Shown here: one piece after another, positions 33,909-43,074 of the stretch
Layout of the letters: the number at the start of each line of letters is the position of its first letter
How positions within the stretch are numbered: the first letter of the stretch is position 1
Source: JADJSS01 sp964490845
GTDB taxonomy: Bacteria > Bacteroidota > Bacteroidia > Chitinophagales > JADIYW01
DNA: 64,000 nt
Reading direction: 5' to 3'
Assembly (NCBI GenBank): GCA_964490845.1
Contig: CAZBED010000001.1
Span: 434,001 to 498,000 of the forward strand
The notes under the pieces: model-generated
Database searches by the model: none
Told to the model about the DNA's origin: nothing
The model's input: the letters and a program-made list of their open reading frames with translations, nothing else
Position numbers and translations under genes: made by a program

Positions 33909-35906
33909 TTAATCAGATGGTACTCCAGCAACCATGCTGCCACCGCTAATTAATTTACCTTTTTTGTCATACATTTCAACATCAATAAAAACGATACAGT
34001 TATCACCACCACATGCGCGTTCTGATTTTGGCGGAACCTTTACTTTCAAGTCTGTCTTGCCATTACTTTCCGGATTATCTATGGTAATCTTTCTGGTGGT
34101 TTTGCCATTACTGTCTGTCATATCTACCGGAGTATCTTTCCATTCACCCTCACCGGGTTTGCCGCCTGCTTTCGGGCACCAGCATTTCATATGTGCCGTA
34201 ATTATTATTTTTCCTATTTCCTTATCATTATTCCACCATACACAATCGGTGCCTTCCGCATACATCTTTCCTTTTTTGGCCAGATCTATTATTTTCAGCA
34301 ATCCATCATTCCATTTTATATCGGTATCTTTCAGCTTATTCAGTTTATTCCAGGCATCTATTAAATCTTTTATGTCTTTGCCAATCGAAATGGCGGCTTT
34401 AGCTGCACTGGCATTACCCATTATCTTTGTCAGTATTCTTTGCAGCTCTTTCTTAAACTCATCTTCCGCTTTCTTCTTGACAGCTTTCTGCAATTCTTTT
34501 AACGCGCTTTCCAGCAATGATTTTAACAACTCATCCGGCCAGTTAATATCCGCTTTCAGTTTATCATAATACTCCAGAATCTTGTCCGCACTTTCCCCTT
34601 TCTCCACCGCCTTTTCCAGTTGTTCAATTTTTTCTTTCAGGTATTTATAAGTTTTTTTCAGTCTGTCCCTTTCCGCTTTGGATAATGACTTATCCATCAT
34701 TTTTGCCCCAATTATCAGCTTCAGCATCTTGAGTGGCAAAATGACAGTACCCGCCACATCTTTTTTATTCGAAATCTGATCCCGCAAAGGTTTACTGTTG
34801 CACTTCATAAATTCAGTCATGGCATCCAGCATCGTACTGTCTATCTTGTCATAGTCTTTAAAAAAATCCAATAGTTCTAAAATTGATTTCAATGCCTGAA
34901 CTTCATTATACAAATCATTATCCTCCAGTTCCTCCTGTGTCTTGTCCCCCAGTGCTTTCAGTTTGTTCAGCAATTCAATCAGCTTATTAATCCGTTCCCG
35001 GATATCCATATCGTCCGGCATACAGATATCCCCCGGAGGTGGTACATCAAAGACGGGATCAGGATACCAGAAATTTACAGAATCTGGATTAAGGGTATGA
35101 TAGTAAGTCAAGTCTGCTGTAGCGGGCACAACCGGTTTTTCGATATCCTTGTTCCCAACAGGAAAAACAACCGACACAGTAGCATACAAAGAAGGGATGG
35201 ATACAAAATTGGAATGCATAAACTTAATACCATAGTAAGCAGCTCCGAGTTCTATATTGACATTCTTATGAGCATTAAACAGGATACCGAAATCGGTATT
35301 TATTCCAATTCCGTTGTTGGTGGCAGCCGTAGTATTATCGGAAAATTCAATATCGGAAACACTGTACTCTACCGCTTTGTATTTTCGAAACATCCACGAA
35401 AACCCTATTCCGAGATAGGGATGTATTTTCTTTTTGCCAAAAATATAAGACAACTGAGGATGCAACCCAACGGTATAGTGCGTTTGTACGGAATGGATGA
35501 AAACTGTATCCTGACTGGTTTGAAGCTGTTTAATAAAAATAAAAGAGTGATTCGCTGTTTTATTGCCTGCATAAAACATGGTATTCAATTTAATCCTGAG
35601 ATGGTTTTTAAACTGGTATGAACCTCCGATATGTACTCCGGGAAAATTATAGGCAGCCATATTCTGCTGATTGCCTGCTGAAATAATATCCGCGATTTGA
35701 AATTTACTCACTAACTCATTGCGAATGGATGGATTGGAATTAATAGTATTGAATAAGGTAGTAGCGGAAGAAACCGGAAAATTATTCCTTTCTGACTTTG
35801 TTGAAACCGGGTAATGGATTCCGATATCGAAACCTGCTTGTTGTGAAAACAGACAGACAGGGTTTATCATCAATACCATACACCATATCCATCTGATATT
35901 TTTCAT
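33909..35906 (-). CDS. Large exported protein: outer-membrane-like barrel region plus helical domain
   Basis: 665 residues. Signal peptide 1-21 (ending LFSQQ). Residues about 22-255 are beta-rich with the alternating pattern of OmpA/PorT-like barrels (IHIGGSYQF, HLRIKLNTMFYAG, YLGIGFSWMFRK, IELGAAYYGIKF). A Pro-rich linker (DPVFDVPPPGDICMPDD) leads to a Lys/Glu-rich helical region (about 295-520) with coiled-coil character. The C-terminal 120 residues form a beta-rich domain with several Cys (CWCP, CGGDNC). I do not recognise the whole as a known family. Alone on its transcript, or followed by nothing on the same strand for 1 kb. Confidence 0.65.
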   Translation of the reverse strand: MKNIRWIWCMVLMINPVCLFSQQAGFDIGIHYPVSTKSERNNFPVSSATTLFNTINSNPSIRNELVSKFQIADIISAGNQQNMAAYNFPGVHIGGSYQFKNHLRIKLNTMFYAGNKTANHSFIFIKQLQTSQDTVFIHSVQTHYTVGLHPQLSYIFGKKKIHPYLGIGFSWMFRKYKAVEYSVSDIEFSDNTTAATNNGIGINTDFGILFNAHKNVNIELGAAYYGIKFMHSNFVSIPSLYATVSVVFPVGNKDIEKPVVPATADLTYYHTLNPDSVNFWYPDPVFDVPPPGDICMPDDMDIRERINKLIELLNKLKALGDKTQEELEDNDLYNEVQALKSILELLDFFKDYDKIDSTMLDAMTEFMKCNSKPLRDQISNKKDVAGTVILPLKMLKLIIGAKMMDKSLSKAERDRLKKTYKYLKEKIEQLEKAVEKGESADKILEYYDKLKADINWPDELLKSLLESALKELQKAVKKKAEDEFKKELQRILTKIMGNASAAKAAISIGKDIKDLIDAWNKLNKLKDTDIKWNDGLLKIIDLAKKGKMYAEGTDCVWWNNDKEIGKIIITAHMKCWCPKAGGKPGEGEWKDTPVDMTDSNGKTTRKITIDNPESNGKTDLKVKVPPKSERACGGDNCIVFIDVEMYDKKGKLISGGSMVAGVPSD

Positions 35907-36025
35907 AGTTTCATAGTTAGCGTAATTTATACCAAATCGATAGATTTGTCAATATTCAAAAGCATGTTTTCCTTGTATCGCATGGTGTCAAAATAATAGT
36001 GGCACTATATGATACAAAACCAAGG

Positions 36026-36265
36026 TTACCCATTGCGGCGGATTAACCGGATACATTTATAAAAATAGAACCCAGAAAGCAGTATGATAATAATTACAAT
36101 TGGCATCTTTCCTGTTCGGTACCCTATCCAGCTGAGTGCATTCAAGATTGAAAATCCGGAGATATTACCTGCGGGTTCGAATTCTAAAAATAAAAAGTAT
36201 GCCAGGCATGCCAATAAGACTGCAAGCAGAAAATAAATCAAGGCTTCGATTTTTTTATTTTTCAT
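36026..36265 (-). CDS. Small two-helix membrane protein, unknown
   Basis: 79 residues with two hydrophobic segments (about 8-27 and 51-71) and positive ends, separated by a loop with a NALSWIGYRTG stretch. No family recognised. Its start codon lies next to an 18-bp inverted repeat (36267-36326) that would fold in the leader of its mRNA. It is upstream of the 665-residue exported protein on the same strand, 119 bp apart. Confidence 0.55.
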   Translation of the reverse strand: MKNKKIEALIYFLLAVLLACLAYFLFLEFEPAGNISGFSILNALSWIGYRTGKMPIVIIIILLSGFYFYKCIRLIRRNG

Positions 36266-36266
36266 T

Positions 36267-36326
36267 AAATGAATTTAAGAAAATGTTGAATAGAATATTC
36301 ATTTTCTTATTTTCTTAAATTCATTT
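36267..36326. repeat. Nested inverted repeat with two possible pairings
   Basis: Arms 36267-36284 and 36309-36326 are exact reverse complements (18 bp, core AATTTAAGAAAAT). A second pairing is possible: AAGAAAATG (36277-36285) with CATTTTCTT (36300-36308). Both are AT-rich and lie 1 bp upstream of the small membrane protein gene. Confidence 0.6.
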
Positions 36327-36369
36327 TACCTATAAGTTCTTTAAGGGGTGACTTGCTGTCAGACGAAAT

Positions 36370-36404
36370 AAAAATAGACCGAGCGTAATGCTCGGTCTAT
36401 TTTT
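36370..36404 (-). terminator. Strong terminator after fadJ (potentially bidirectional)
   Basis: Perfect 15-bp arms 36370-36384 and 36390-36404 with a 5-nt loop; the GC core GACCGAGC pairs with GCTCGGTC, flanked by A5 and T5 so it can work in both directions. It lies 38 bp after the stop of the FadJ-like gene. Confidence 0.85.
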
Positions 36405-36442
36405 CATATCATTCAATCATGTCACGAAAATCGTGCATGCAA

Positions 36443-38569
36443 TTAATCCACAAATAACTCGCCTTTGTCGGCTTTGTCCTGCAGCAGTTTTGGCACTGCG
36501 AAGCGTTCACCGTATTTAGCTTCCAGCACTTTTGCTTTTTCAATCACCTTCTTCAATCCGACGCCGTTGATGTATTGTAAAGTCCCGCCGTTGAACGGAG
36601 AGAAACCCCAGCCGAAGATGGAACCAATGTTTGCATCCGCCACAGAGCGCAATACGCCTTCTTCCAGACATCGTACCGTATCCAGCGCCTGCACAATCAG
36701 CATGCGGTCAATCATCTCCTGTTGTTCTAACGGCGTTTGTTGCGGGAATAGATTTGTCAGCTCCGGCCATAAATATTTGGTGCCACCCTGTGGATATTCG
36801 TAGAAACCTGCACCTGCGGCCTTACCCGGACGATTGGCGGCCAGCAATTTTTCGCACACTGCGAAGCCCGGATGATGGGGCGCCGTTTTGCCTTCCGCAG
36901 CTAAATCCTTTTCCGTCTGCTTACGGATATGGTCCATCAGTTTCATGCTCACCTCATCTGTCAATGCCAACGGCCCTACCGGCATGCCGGCTTTCAGTCC
37001 GGCATTTTCTATCGATTTCGGATGTTGTCCTTCGCCCAGCATCGCGATGCCTTCCATCACATACGTGGAAAACACACGGGAAGTATAGAAACCACGGCTA
37101 TCGTTCACCACAATCGGTGTTTTCTTGATTTGTAACACATAGTCGAATGCTTTTGCCAGCGTGGCATCATCGGTTTCTTTCCCGCAGATGATTTCTACCA
37201 GAGGCATTTTATCTACCGGCGAAAAGAAATGCAATCCTATAAATTGTTTCGGACGTGCCGATGCTTCCGCCAAACCTGTAATTGGAAGAGTGGATGTATT
37301 CGAGGCAAAAGTTCCGTCTGATAACATCGCTGCTTCGGCTTCCTGCGTTACTTTCGCTTTTAATGCACGATCCTCAAATACCGCCTCAATGATGAGGTCG
37401 CAACCTTCAAACTCCGGCTTGTCTGTCGCTTTTATTCGTGCCAGCACTTCTTCAGCTTTCTCTTTGGTCATCTTGCCTTTACTCACGCTCTTTTTCAGCA
37501 ATCCTTCAGAATAAGATTTCCCTTTTTCTGCTGCTTCTACACTTACATCTTTCAGCACCACTTCCATGCCGGACAAAGCCGTTACATACGCGATACCCGC
37601 ACCCATCATACCGGCGCCTAATACTCCCACCTTTTTCGTGGTGTATTTGTCAAATCCTTTCGGCCGGGAACCACCGGCATTGATGGCATTCAGGTTGTAC
37701 CAGAAAGCGGTTATCATGTTTTTAGAAACCTGTCCTACCGCCAACGAAGTGAAGTAACGCGACTCGATTCTGCAAGCTGTTTCAAAATCTACCACAGAGC
37801 CTTCTACGGCCGTGTTGATGATGGCTTCCACTGCCGGATAGTTGCCATGTGTTTTCTTTTTTGTCATCGCCGGCACAATAGGTATCATGGTCGCCACTTT
37901 CGGGTTGCGTGCATCGCCGCCCGGAAATTTGAATCCTTTATCATCCCATGGATTAATGGCTTTGGGATTGGCTTTAATCCATGTTTTTGCTTTTACTATC
38001 ATATCTTCCGGTGTGTCTGCAATCTCGTTGATAAGGCCATTGCTCAGTGCGTCTTTTACTTTGAGGCGTTTTCCTTCCGTCAATAAAGGTAAAGCAGGTT
38101 GTAAGCCTATCATACGCGTCAAGCGCACGATACCGCCACCGCCAGGTAACAAGCCCAAGCCTACTTCGGGCAAACCAAATTGTGTTTTGGGATTATTTAA
38201 GGCAACGCGGTAGTGGCATGCCAATGCAATTTCGAGACCTCCACCTAAGGCTGCACCATTGAGTGCCGCAACGACCGGTTTTCCCAGAGTTTCAAGGCGA
38301 CGGAGCTGATGTTTCAAGCCTTCACACATCTCAAAAATTAATTTTGCATCGGTTTGTTTATACAGGTTATCGATATCCGCACCGGCAAAGAAAGTAGATT
38401 TTGCTGAAGTGAGTACTACTCCTGCGATTTCCGCTTTTTCTTTCTCGAGGCGGTCAATCATTTCCAGCCATAGCTTACCGAATTCTTCGTTGATAACATT
38501 GGCGCTTCTGCCCTGCATATCCATCGTGACGGTGACGATGTTGTCGTTGTCTTTTTCGTAGTGAAACAT
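36443..38569 (-). CDS. fadJ: FadJ/FadB-like enoyl-CoA hydratase / 3-hydroxyacyl-CoA dehydrogenase
   Basis: 708-residue beta-oxidation multienzyme. The N-terminal crotonase domain (1-190) has GADIDN, NGAALGGGLEIAL and the catalytic Glu region GLPEVGLGLLPGGGG. The HAD domain (from about 310) has VGVLGAGMMGAGIAYV for NAD and the catalytic GLHFFSPVDKMPLVEII, followed by two C-terminal helical domains. It hydrates 2-enoyl-CoA and oxidises 3-hydroxyacyl-CoA; the thiolase partner is encoded at 41490-42695 but two glycosidase genes lie between. Full length for the family. Confidence 0.95.
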   Translation of the reverse strand: MFHYEKDNDNIVTVTMDMQGRSANVINEEFGKLWLEMIDRLEKEKAEIAGVVLTSAKSTFFAGADIDNLYKQTDAKLIFEMCEGLKHQLRRLETLGKPVVAALNGAALGGGLEIALACHYRVALNNPKTQFGLPEVGLGLLPGGGGIVRLTRMIGLQPALPLLTEGKRLKVKDALSNGLINEIADTPEDMIVKAKTWIKANPKAINPWDDKGFKFPGGDARNPKVATMIPIVPAMTKKKTHGNYPAVEAIINTAVEGSVVDFETACRIESRYFTSLAVGQVSKNMITAFWYNLNAINAGGSRPKGFDKYTTKKVGVLGAGMMGAGIAYVTALSGMEVVLKDVSVEAAEKGKSYSEGLLKKSVSKGKMTKEKAEEVLARIKATDKPEFEGCDLIIEAVFEDRALKAKVTQEAEAAMLSDGTFASNTSTLPITGLAEASARPKQFIGLHFFSPVDKMPLVEIICGKETDDATLAKAFDYVLQIKKTPIVVNDSRGFYTSRVFSTYVMEGIAMLGEGQHPKSIENAGLKAGMPVGPLALTDEVSMKLMDHIRKQTEKDLAAEGKTAPHHPGFAVCEKLLAANRPGKAAGAGFYEYPQGGTKYLWPELTNLFPQQTPLEQQEMIDRMLIVQALDTVRCLEEGVLRSVADANIGSIFGWGFSPFNGGTLQYINGVGLKKVIEKAKVLEAKYGERFAVPKLLQDKADKGELFVD

Positions 38570-38610
38570 ATTACTTTGTTTTAATTTATTTTATATTAAC
38601 AATTATTTAC

Positions 38611-39927
38611 TCATATTCTTATATAACAAGGGTTTTGGCTTAGTGATATTTCAGCAGAAGCGGGAACAGACTCTGTGCCATCCATCTGAATCACGCGTAC
38701 CGGAATATTCTTCAACTGTATAGATTTTCCTGATGAAGCAGTTGTCCACGCGACTATAACATTTTCAAATTGATAGGCATATATTTGACTGGATAAATTC
38801 ATTCCTTGACGCAAATCTTCAGTGAAATGTGTGGCGTTTAATTGCTCAAACATGGTTTTATAGGCATAGTAGGCAGGTTTAGGCAAATACGGCTCGTTTT
38901 CCGCCGGATGGGGCTTATAATAAAACATTCCGAAATGTGCTTCACTTTGCGTTAAATCACCTTCACCATCACAATAGGTATACGGGAATACCTTTTGAAT
39001 ACCCAAAGAGAGTGCCAAGACACATGCCCTAACCATGTATGCTCCTTGCAGGGTTTCAGAAACGCCTTTAAAAATCGGTGCCTGCACAGCAGTGTGCCAA
39101 CCTAACTCGGTAGCCCATATTTGTTTAGTTTCCGCGCCATATTTATTCAATACTGTCTTAAAGTTTTTAAGCATATCGATGTATCCGATTTTAATCAGAA
39201 ATGTACCATCTTCAGGAGAAGGAGATTGCAACAATGTATATGGATGAATGGCGTAAATATCAATATATTTTACAATATCCGGATAAATGCGTAATAAATC
39301 TTCTAAAAAACCCCATGGTCGAAGTGAAAAAAATACTGGGTCAGAGTTTCCCACCATGCCGCCCAACATAATTTTTGCGGAAGGGTCGGCAGCTCTTATT
39401 TTTTGTGCTGCTTCTAAAACTAATTTTCCAAATTCCCGCGGATTGGGTTGTGGTTTCCAGAATGTCGGCCCATTGGGTTCATTCCATATCTCCCAAACAT
39501 TGATACGGCCTTTAAAATGTGTCACTGTTTGTGTTACATAATTTCCGAAATATTCTAAAGTGTCCGGAGGGTAGCTAGTAGTTGCATTCGGATTTTTAAT
39601 GTATAACAAATTACTATAATCCAGGATCCCTAATACATTGGTTCCGCTTCCAATATCTCTATTTACTACTGTATCAATTTCGCTAAAATCAAACACCCCT
39701 CTTATTTTTTCTATATTCTCCCAGGTAATATCCCGTCTTATCCAGCGAACACCCATATTATATCGTGCAACTGCATCAATAAGACGGCCATGTACCAGAT
39801 GCGGTACAGCCATACCGAATGCTTCTGATAAATCTTCCTGATAAGGGCTTATTGAATTCTGCTCCTTTTGACAAGAAAAGAGAACTATGCACAGTACATA
39901 TAATATTGATTTATCTCTTAACAACAT
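38611..39927 (-). CDS. Exported glycoside hydrolase, GH39-like
   Basis: 438 residues with a lipobox-type signal (VLCIVLFSC, Cys19). The TIM-barrel pattern includes GVRWIRRDITWENIE, WEIWNEPNGP (acid/base Glu150) and IWATELGW (nucleophile candidate Glu274) in GH clan A arrangement; the Asn-Glu-Pro context and spacing fit GH39 or close relatives such as beta-xylosidases. C-terminal beta domain from about 370. The true substrate is not clear. It is inserted between fadJ and the thiolase gene together with a GH5-like gene. Confidence 0.82.
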   Translation of the reverse strand: MLLRDKSILYVLCIVLFSCQKEQNSISPYQEDLSEAFGMAVPHLVHGRLIDAVARYNMGVRWIRRDITWENIEKIRGVFDFSEIDTVVNRDIGSGTNVLGILDYSNLLYIKNPNATTSYPPDTLEYFGNYVTQTVTHFKGRINVWEIWNEPNGPTFWKPQPNPREFGKLVLEAAQKIRAADPSAKIMLGGMVGNSDPVFFSLRPWGFLEDLLRIYPDIVKYIDIYAIHPYTLLQSPSPEDGTFLIKIGYIDMLKNFKTVLNKYGAETKQIWATELGWHTAVQAPIFKGVSETLQGAYMVRACVLALSLGIQKVFPYTYCDGEGDLTQSEAHFGMFYYKPHPAENEPYLPKPAYYAYKTMFEQLNATHFTEDLRQGMNLSSQIYAYQFENVIVAWTTASSGKSIQLKNIPVRVIQMDGTESVPASAEISLSQNPCYIRI

Positions 39928-39975
39928 CCTTACATGTGATTTTTATCCGCTTCTGAAGTGTGATTTATCCGTTAT

Positions 39976-41478
39976 TTAATGAGTTACATCTATTGTATAA
40001 ATATCGTTTACATTCAAATCTGCAAGATATCCGCCTGGTACTTTTTTGATTTGGCGTACCTCTGCATTAGTTCCATTTATTACAGGCTCCCCAAATTTGT
40101 CATTTATCCAGAGTGTGGTTATACCGAATGTTTCAGTTTTTGCTGTTAAATGAAATTCTCCATTATCAGGATTTGATGATAGCGATAATGGTTTACCTTG
40201 TATGGCTCTTGGGTAAGCACGGCTGACAACCTTTGCTGCCGGCTCATTGTAAATTCCTGTAAAATTGGCGTTTGCATCGGTCTCGACAAACAAAGTTGTT
40301 TTCATATTGCCTGGTATTCCCTGCCAACTGACATGATGCGGATCTCCGGGAGGCGCCGCCCACTGCCAAAATGTATCGCTCCAAAAATGTGCATCTTCAA
40401 ATGCCGCAAACCGATTCAGGTACTCCCGCTCATAGTACAGCCATTCTCCACAATAGAATGCAGTTTGATAAAGTTTGGAAAGCAGGTCAAAAAGTTCCAT
40501 ACCTTGTTCCAGTGACAGAATGGTTTCGGGCTGATCTCTGAAATAATTATGTGCTGAAAAAATAATATTATTATCTGTAGTGAAATCTAAACGCGGCGTG
40601 AAAGGAATTTTTTCTCCTTTCCAGGTAATGGTATGTTCAAAAATAATGATATGTTCATAACCGCCTGCTTCTCTTTCTCCGGCTCGTATGGCATTGATAG
40701 TTTTTGACAATACTGCGGAATACCGGTCAAATTCCAGATTCAACGGACCGTCTCCCAAACCCGGTTCATTGAATAAATCATAACCGGCAACATTTTTATA
40801 GCTACAGGTATGTTTAACGAGTTCTTTCCACATACTGGCAAAATCATCGGCAATACCATTGGTATTAAACCAAAGATTGTGAAATGCGTGATAGACTGCC
40901 GGCGGCGATTCTCTGAAATCAGAAGTCATACAAGTACTTGTATTATTTGTAATAGTTGCCCATTCCGGTGCTCCATCCCATCCTTTATTCGGAAACGTAC
41001 AACTTACATCTTTAGGTGTAACAATATATTTTCCCCACGCATCCTGATGCATATCCAGGATAATATAGATATTTTCTTTCGCAGCATCTTCAATTGCTTT
41101 CCTGACGCTGTCAATGTAGGCATAATTATAAACACCACGCTGCGGCTCAATGGCACTCCAGCTTAACACCAGCCTGACGCAATTCATACCAAATCTGGCC
41201 ATATCTCTGAAATCATCGGCATTATATTTTTTTACAGTCGGATAAGCCGGGTTACCCTGCCAGTAATCACCTAATGAATTGTAATTAACTCCCCTGAGGA
41301 TAACATATCTACCATTCTGGTCATAGATACCCGGATTGTTTCCACGGGTGGCATATAGTAATTCAACTGGAACAACATTACCGGATTCTTTAGTACAAGC
41401 CGTAAACATAAAAATGAAAGCAAACACACTAATGCTTTTCAGGAAACAATCTTGATGACTATGATTAGTGTTTATCAT
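39976..41478 (-). CDS. Exported GH5 glycoside hydrolase, endoglycoceramidase-like
   Basis: 500 residues with a lipoprotein-like signal (FMFTAC, Cys28). GH5 features: RGVNYNSLGD, VRLVLSW, LDMHQDAWGKY (typical of endoglycoceramidase-related enzymes), DLFNEPGLG (acid/base Glu238) and FYCGEW (nucleophile Glu345), then a beta domain at about 415-500. Probable action: release of glycans from glycolipid-like or other beta-glycosides outside the cell. Upstream of the GH39-like gene (48-bp gap) and 11 bp after the thiolase stop, so it may be cotranscribed with the thiolase. Confidence 0.85.
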   Translation of the reverse strand: MINTNHSHQDCFLKSISVFAFIFMFTACTKESGNVVPVELLYATRGNNPGIYDQNGRYVILRGVNYNSLGDYWQGNPAYPTVKKYNADDFRDMARFGMNCVRLVLSWSAIEPQRGVYNYAYIDSVRKAIEDAAKENIYIILDMHQDAWGKYIVTPKDVSCTFPNKGWDGAPEWATITNNTSTCMTSDFRESPPAVYHAFHNLWFNTNGIADDFASMWKELVKHTCSYKNVAGYDLFNEPGLGDGPLNLEFDRYSAVLSKTINAIRAGEREAGGYEHIIIFEHTITWKGEKIPFTPRLDFTTDNNIIFSAHNYFRDQPETILSLEQGMELFDLLSKLYQTAFYCGEWLYYEREYLNRFAAFEDAHFWSDTFWQWAAPPGDPHHVSWQGIPGNMKTTLFVETDANANFTGIYNEPAAKVVSRAYPRAIQGKPLSLSSNPDNGEFHLTAKTETFGITTLWINDKFGEPVINGTNAEVRQIKKVPGGYLADLNVNDIYTIDVTH

Positions 41479-41489
41479 TGTACACCAAC

Positions 41490-42695
41490 CTACACCCTCT
41501 CAACAATTGTTGCAATTCCCATTCCGCCGCCTACACAAAGGGTAGCCAAACCGGTAGATTTTCCGGTACGTTCCAATTCGTCTACCAATGTACCCAATAT
41601 CATGGCACCGGTAGCGCCCAGCGGGTGGCCCAAAGCAATCGCACCGCCGTTTACGTTCAGTTTCTCCTCCGGTACGTTCAGGTCTTTTTGTAAACGCAAT
41701 ACCGCGGATGCAAAAGCCTCATTCATCTCCACCAAATCAATGTCGTTGATAGTCATTCCTGCTTTTTTGAGTGCGATATGCGAAGCCGGGCCGGGGCCTG
41801 TGAGCATGATGGTAGGTTCGGTAGATGTAACGGCAACTGAACGGATAATCGCTCTTGGTTTCAGCCCTAATTTTTCTCCGATTTCTTTGGTTCCAATCAA
41901 CACCAGACTTGCACCGTCAACAATACCGGAAGAGTTGCCCGGCGTATGCACATGGTTAATTTTTTCGAGTGTGGTATATTTCTCCAAAGCAGTATTATCG
42001 AAGTCCATCTCTCCCATCATCAGGAAAGAAGGCGCCAGGGATGCCAGTCCTTCCATCGTAGTATCCGGCCTATTGAATTCATCTTCTGCTAAAATCGTCA
42101 GACCGTTGATGTCTACCACCGGAACAATGGATTTATTGAATCGGCCTTCTGCTTTGGCGATACCAGCCAGCTTCTGCGAACGCAACGCATAGTTGTCACA
42201 GTCCTCTCTGGAGAATCCTTCCAGAGTCGCGATCAAATCCGCGCTGATGCCCTGCGGCACAAAATCCGTGTGGTTATTCACTCGCATATCCAATACCCAG
42301 GCGCCGCCATCGTAGCCCATCGGCACGCGCGACATGGACTCCACACCGCCGGCGATGATGAGATCCTGCCAGCCGGAACGCACTTTCATAGCAGCCAGGT
42401 TCACAGCTTCCAGGCCGGAGGCACAGAAACGGTTCAACTGAAAGCCGGGCACGTTCACCGGATAGTCCGCCATCATGACGGCCGTTTTGGCGATGTTACC
42501 GCCCTGATCGCCGATCGGCGTTACGCAACCGATGATTACATCTTCCACCAGCGAAGTGTCGAGGTTATTTCTGTGTTGGATTGCCTTAAGCATTTGTGCC
42601 AGCAATTCGGTAGGTGTTACTTCGTGTAAAGCACCGTTTTTCTTTCCTTTGCCGCGTGGTGTCCGCACGCAGTCGTAGATATAAGCTTCAGCCAT
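41490..42695 (-). CDS. fadA: Acetyl-CoA acyltransferase (thiolase)
   Basis: 401-residue thiolase. Nucleophile Cys in NRFCASGLEAV (about 90), MNEAFASA, NVNGGAIALGHPLGATG (catalytic His) and the second Cys in LCVGGGMG near the end. Performs the last thiolytic step of beta-oxidation, partner of FadJ. The gene is preceded by a long non-coding region with a dispersed repeat and a palindrome (43015-43036) that may be an operator. The order thiolase, GH5, GH39, fadJ on one strand is unusual. Confidence 0.94.
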   Translation of the reverse strand: MAEAYIYDCVRTPRGKGKKNGALHEVTPTELLAQMLKAIQHRNNLDTSLVEDVIIGCVTPIGDQGGNIAKTAVMMADYPVNVPGFQLNRFCASGLEAVNLAAMKVRSGWQDLIIAGGVESMSRVPMGYDGGAWVLDMRVNNHTDFVPQGISADLIATLEGFSREDCDNYALRSQKLAGIAKAEGRFNKSIVPVVDINGLTILAEDEFNRPDTTMEGLASLAPSFLMMGEMDFDNTALEKYTTLEKINHVHTPGNSSGIVDGASLVLIGTKEIGEKLGLKPRAIIRSVAVTSTEPTIMLTGPGPASHIALKKAGMTINDIDLVEMNEAFASAVLRLQKDLNVPEEKLNVNGGAIALGHPLGATGAMILGTLVDELERTGKSTGLATLCVGGGMGIATIVERV

Positions 42696-42770
42696 TGTTT
42701 GTATTTATGAATTAAGATTTAAGAATTATTATTTTTCATTTTGACATTTTAACTTAATATACTGTAAACT

Positions 42771-42885
42771 CAAGCTTTGTTACTTTTTTTCTTAGTCAAA
42801 AAAAGTAACCAAAAAAGACAAGGCAAAAATATCGCTCCACGCTGAAGCCACGCTTAGCTGGCGATTTTTGCCAGGCCACGCTTCT
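42771..42885. repeat. Dispersed hairpin repeat element (Bacteroidota type)
   Basis: Contains perfect 12-bp arms GTTACTTTTTTT (42779-42790) and AAAAAAAGTAAC (42798-42809), a second stem formed by 42822-42835 and 42861-42872 (GCGATTTTTGCC), and a direct repeat GCCACGCTT (42847-42855 and 42875-42883). Elements with the same GTTACTTTTTT...AAAAAGTAAC core followed by AAAAAAGACAAG are common intergenic repeats in this phylum; only one copy is in this window. Confidence 0.6.
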
Positions 42886-43014
42886 TACTGAGTGCTAAAT
42901 TAAGCCTCCTACATTTCTGTCATCATTTTATTTCAGTTTGTAATTTTCACTACTATCACTGTAAAAATCATAAACCTGACTCTTCTGTGGTTCAGTACTT
43001 TCATTTTTAAGTTC

Positions 43015-43036
43015 TTACCAAACGTCCGTTTGATAA
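43015..43036. promoter_or_regulatory. Near-perfect palindrome, TetR/PsrA-like operator candidate
   Basis: Arms TTACCAAACG and CGTTTGATAA with a TC centre, 9 of 10 positions matching. The core has the form CAAAC-N4-GTTTG, which equals the PsrA motif known for fatty-acid degradation control in gammaproteobacteria. It lies 320 bp upstream of the thiolase start. Regulator unknown. Confidence 0.4.
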
Positions 43037-43060
43037 AAATAGGAATTAAATTGAGAAAAA

Positions 43061-43074
43061 CAATGCGTGCATTG
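43061..43074. repeat. Short palindrome
   Basis: Arms CAATGC and GCATTG with a GT centre, 24 bp from the previous palindrome. Could be a second operator or chance. Confidence 0.3.

Noticed and set aside
38611..41478. Possible polysaccharide utilisation locus
   Set aside because: Two glycosidase genes but no SusC/SusD pair or sensor regulator nearby.
41452..42192. Long plus-strand frame opposite the thiolase gene
   Set aside because: Antisense shadow of a firmly identified gene; composition follows complement of thiolase codons.
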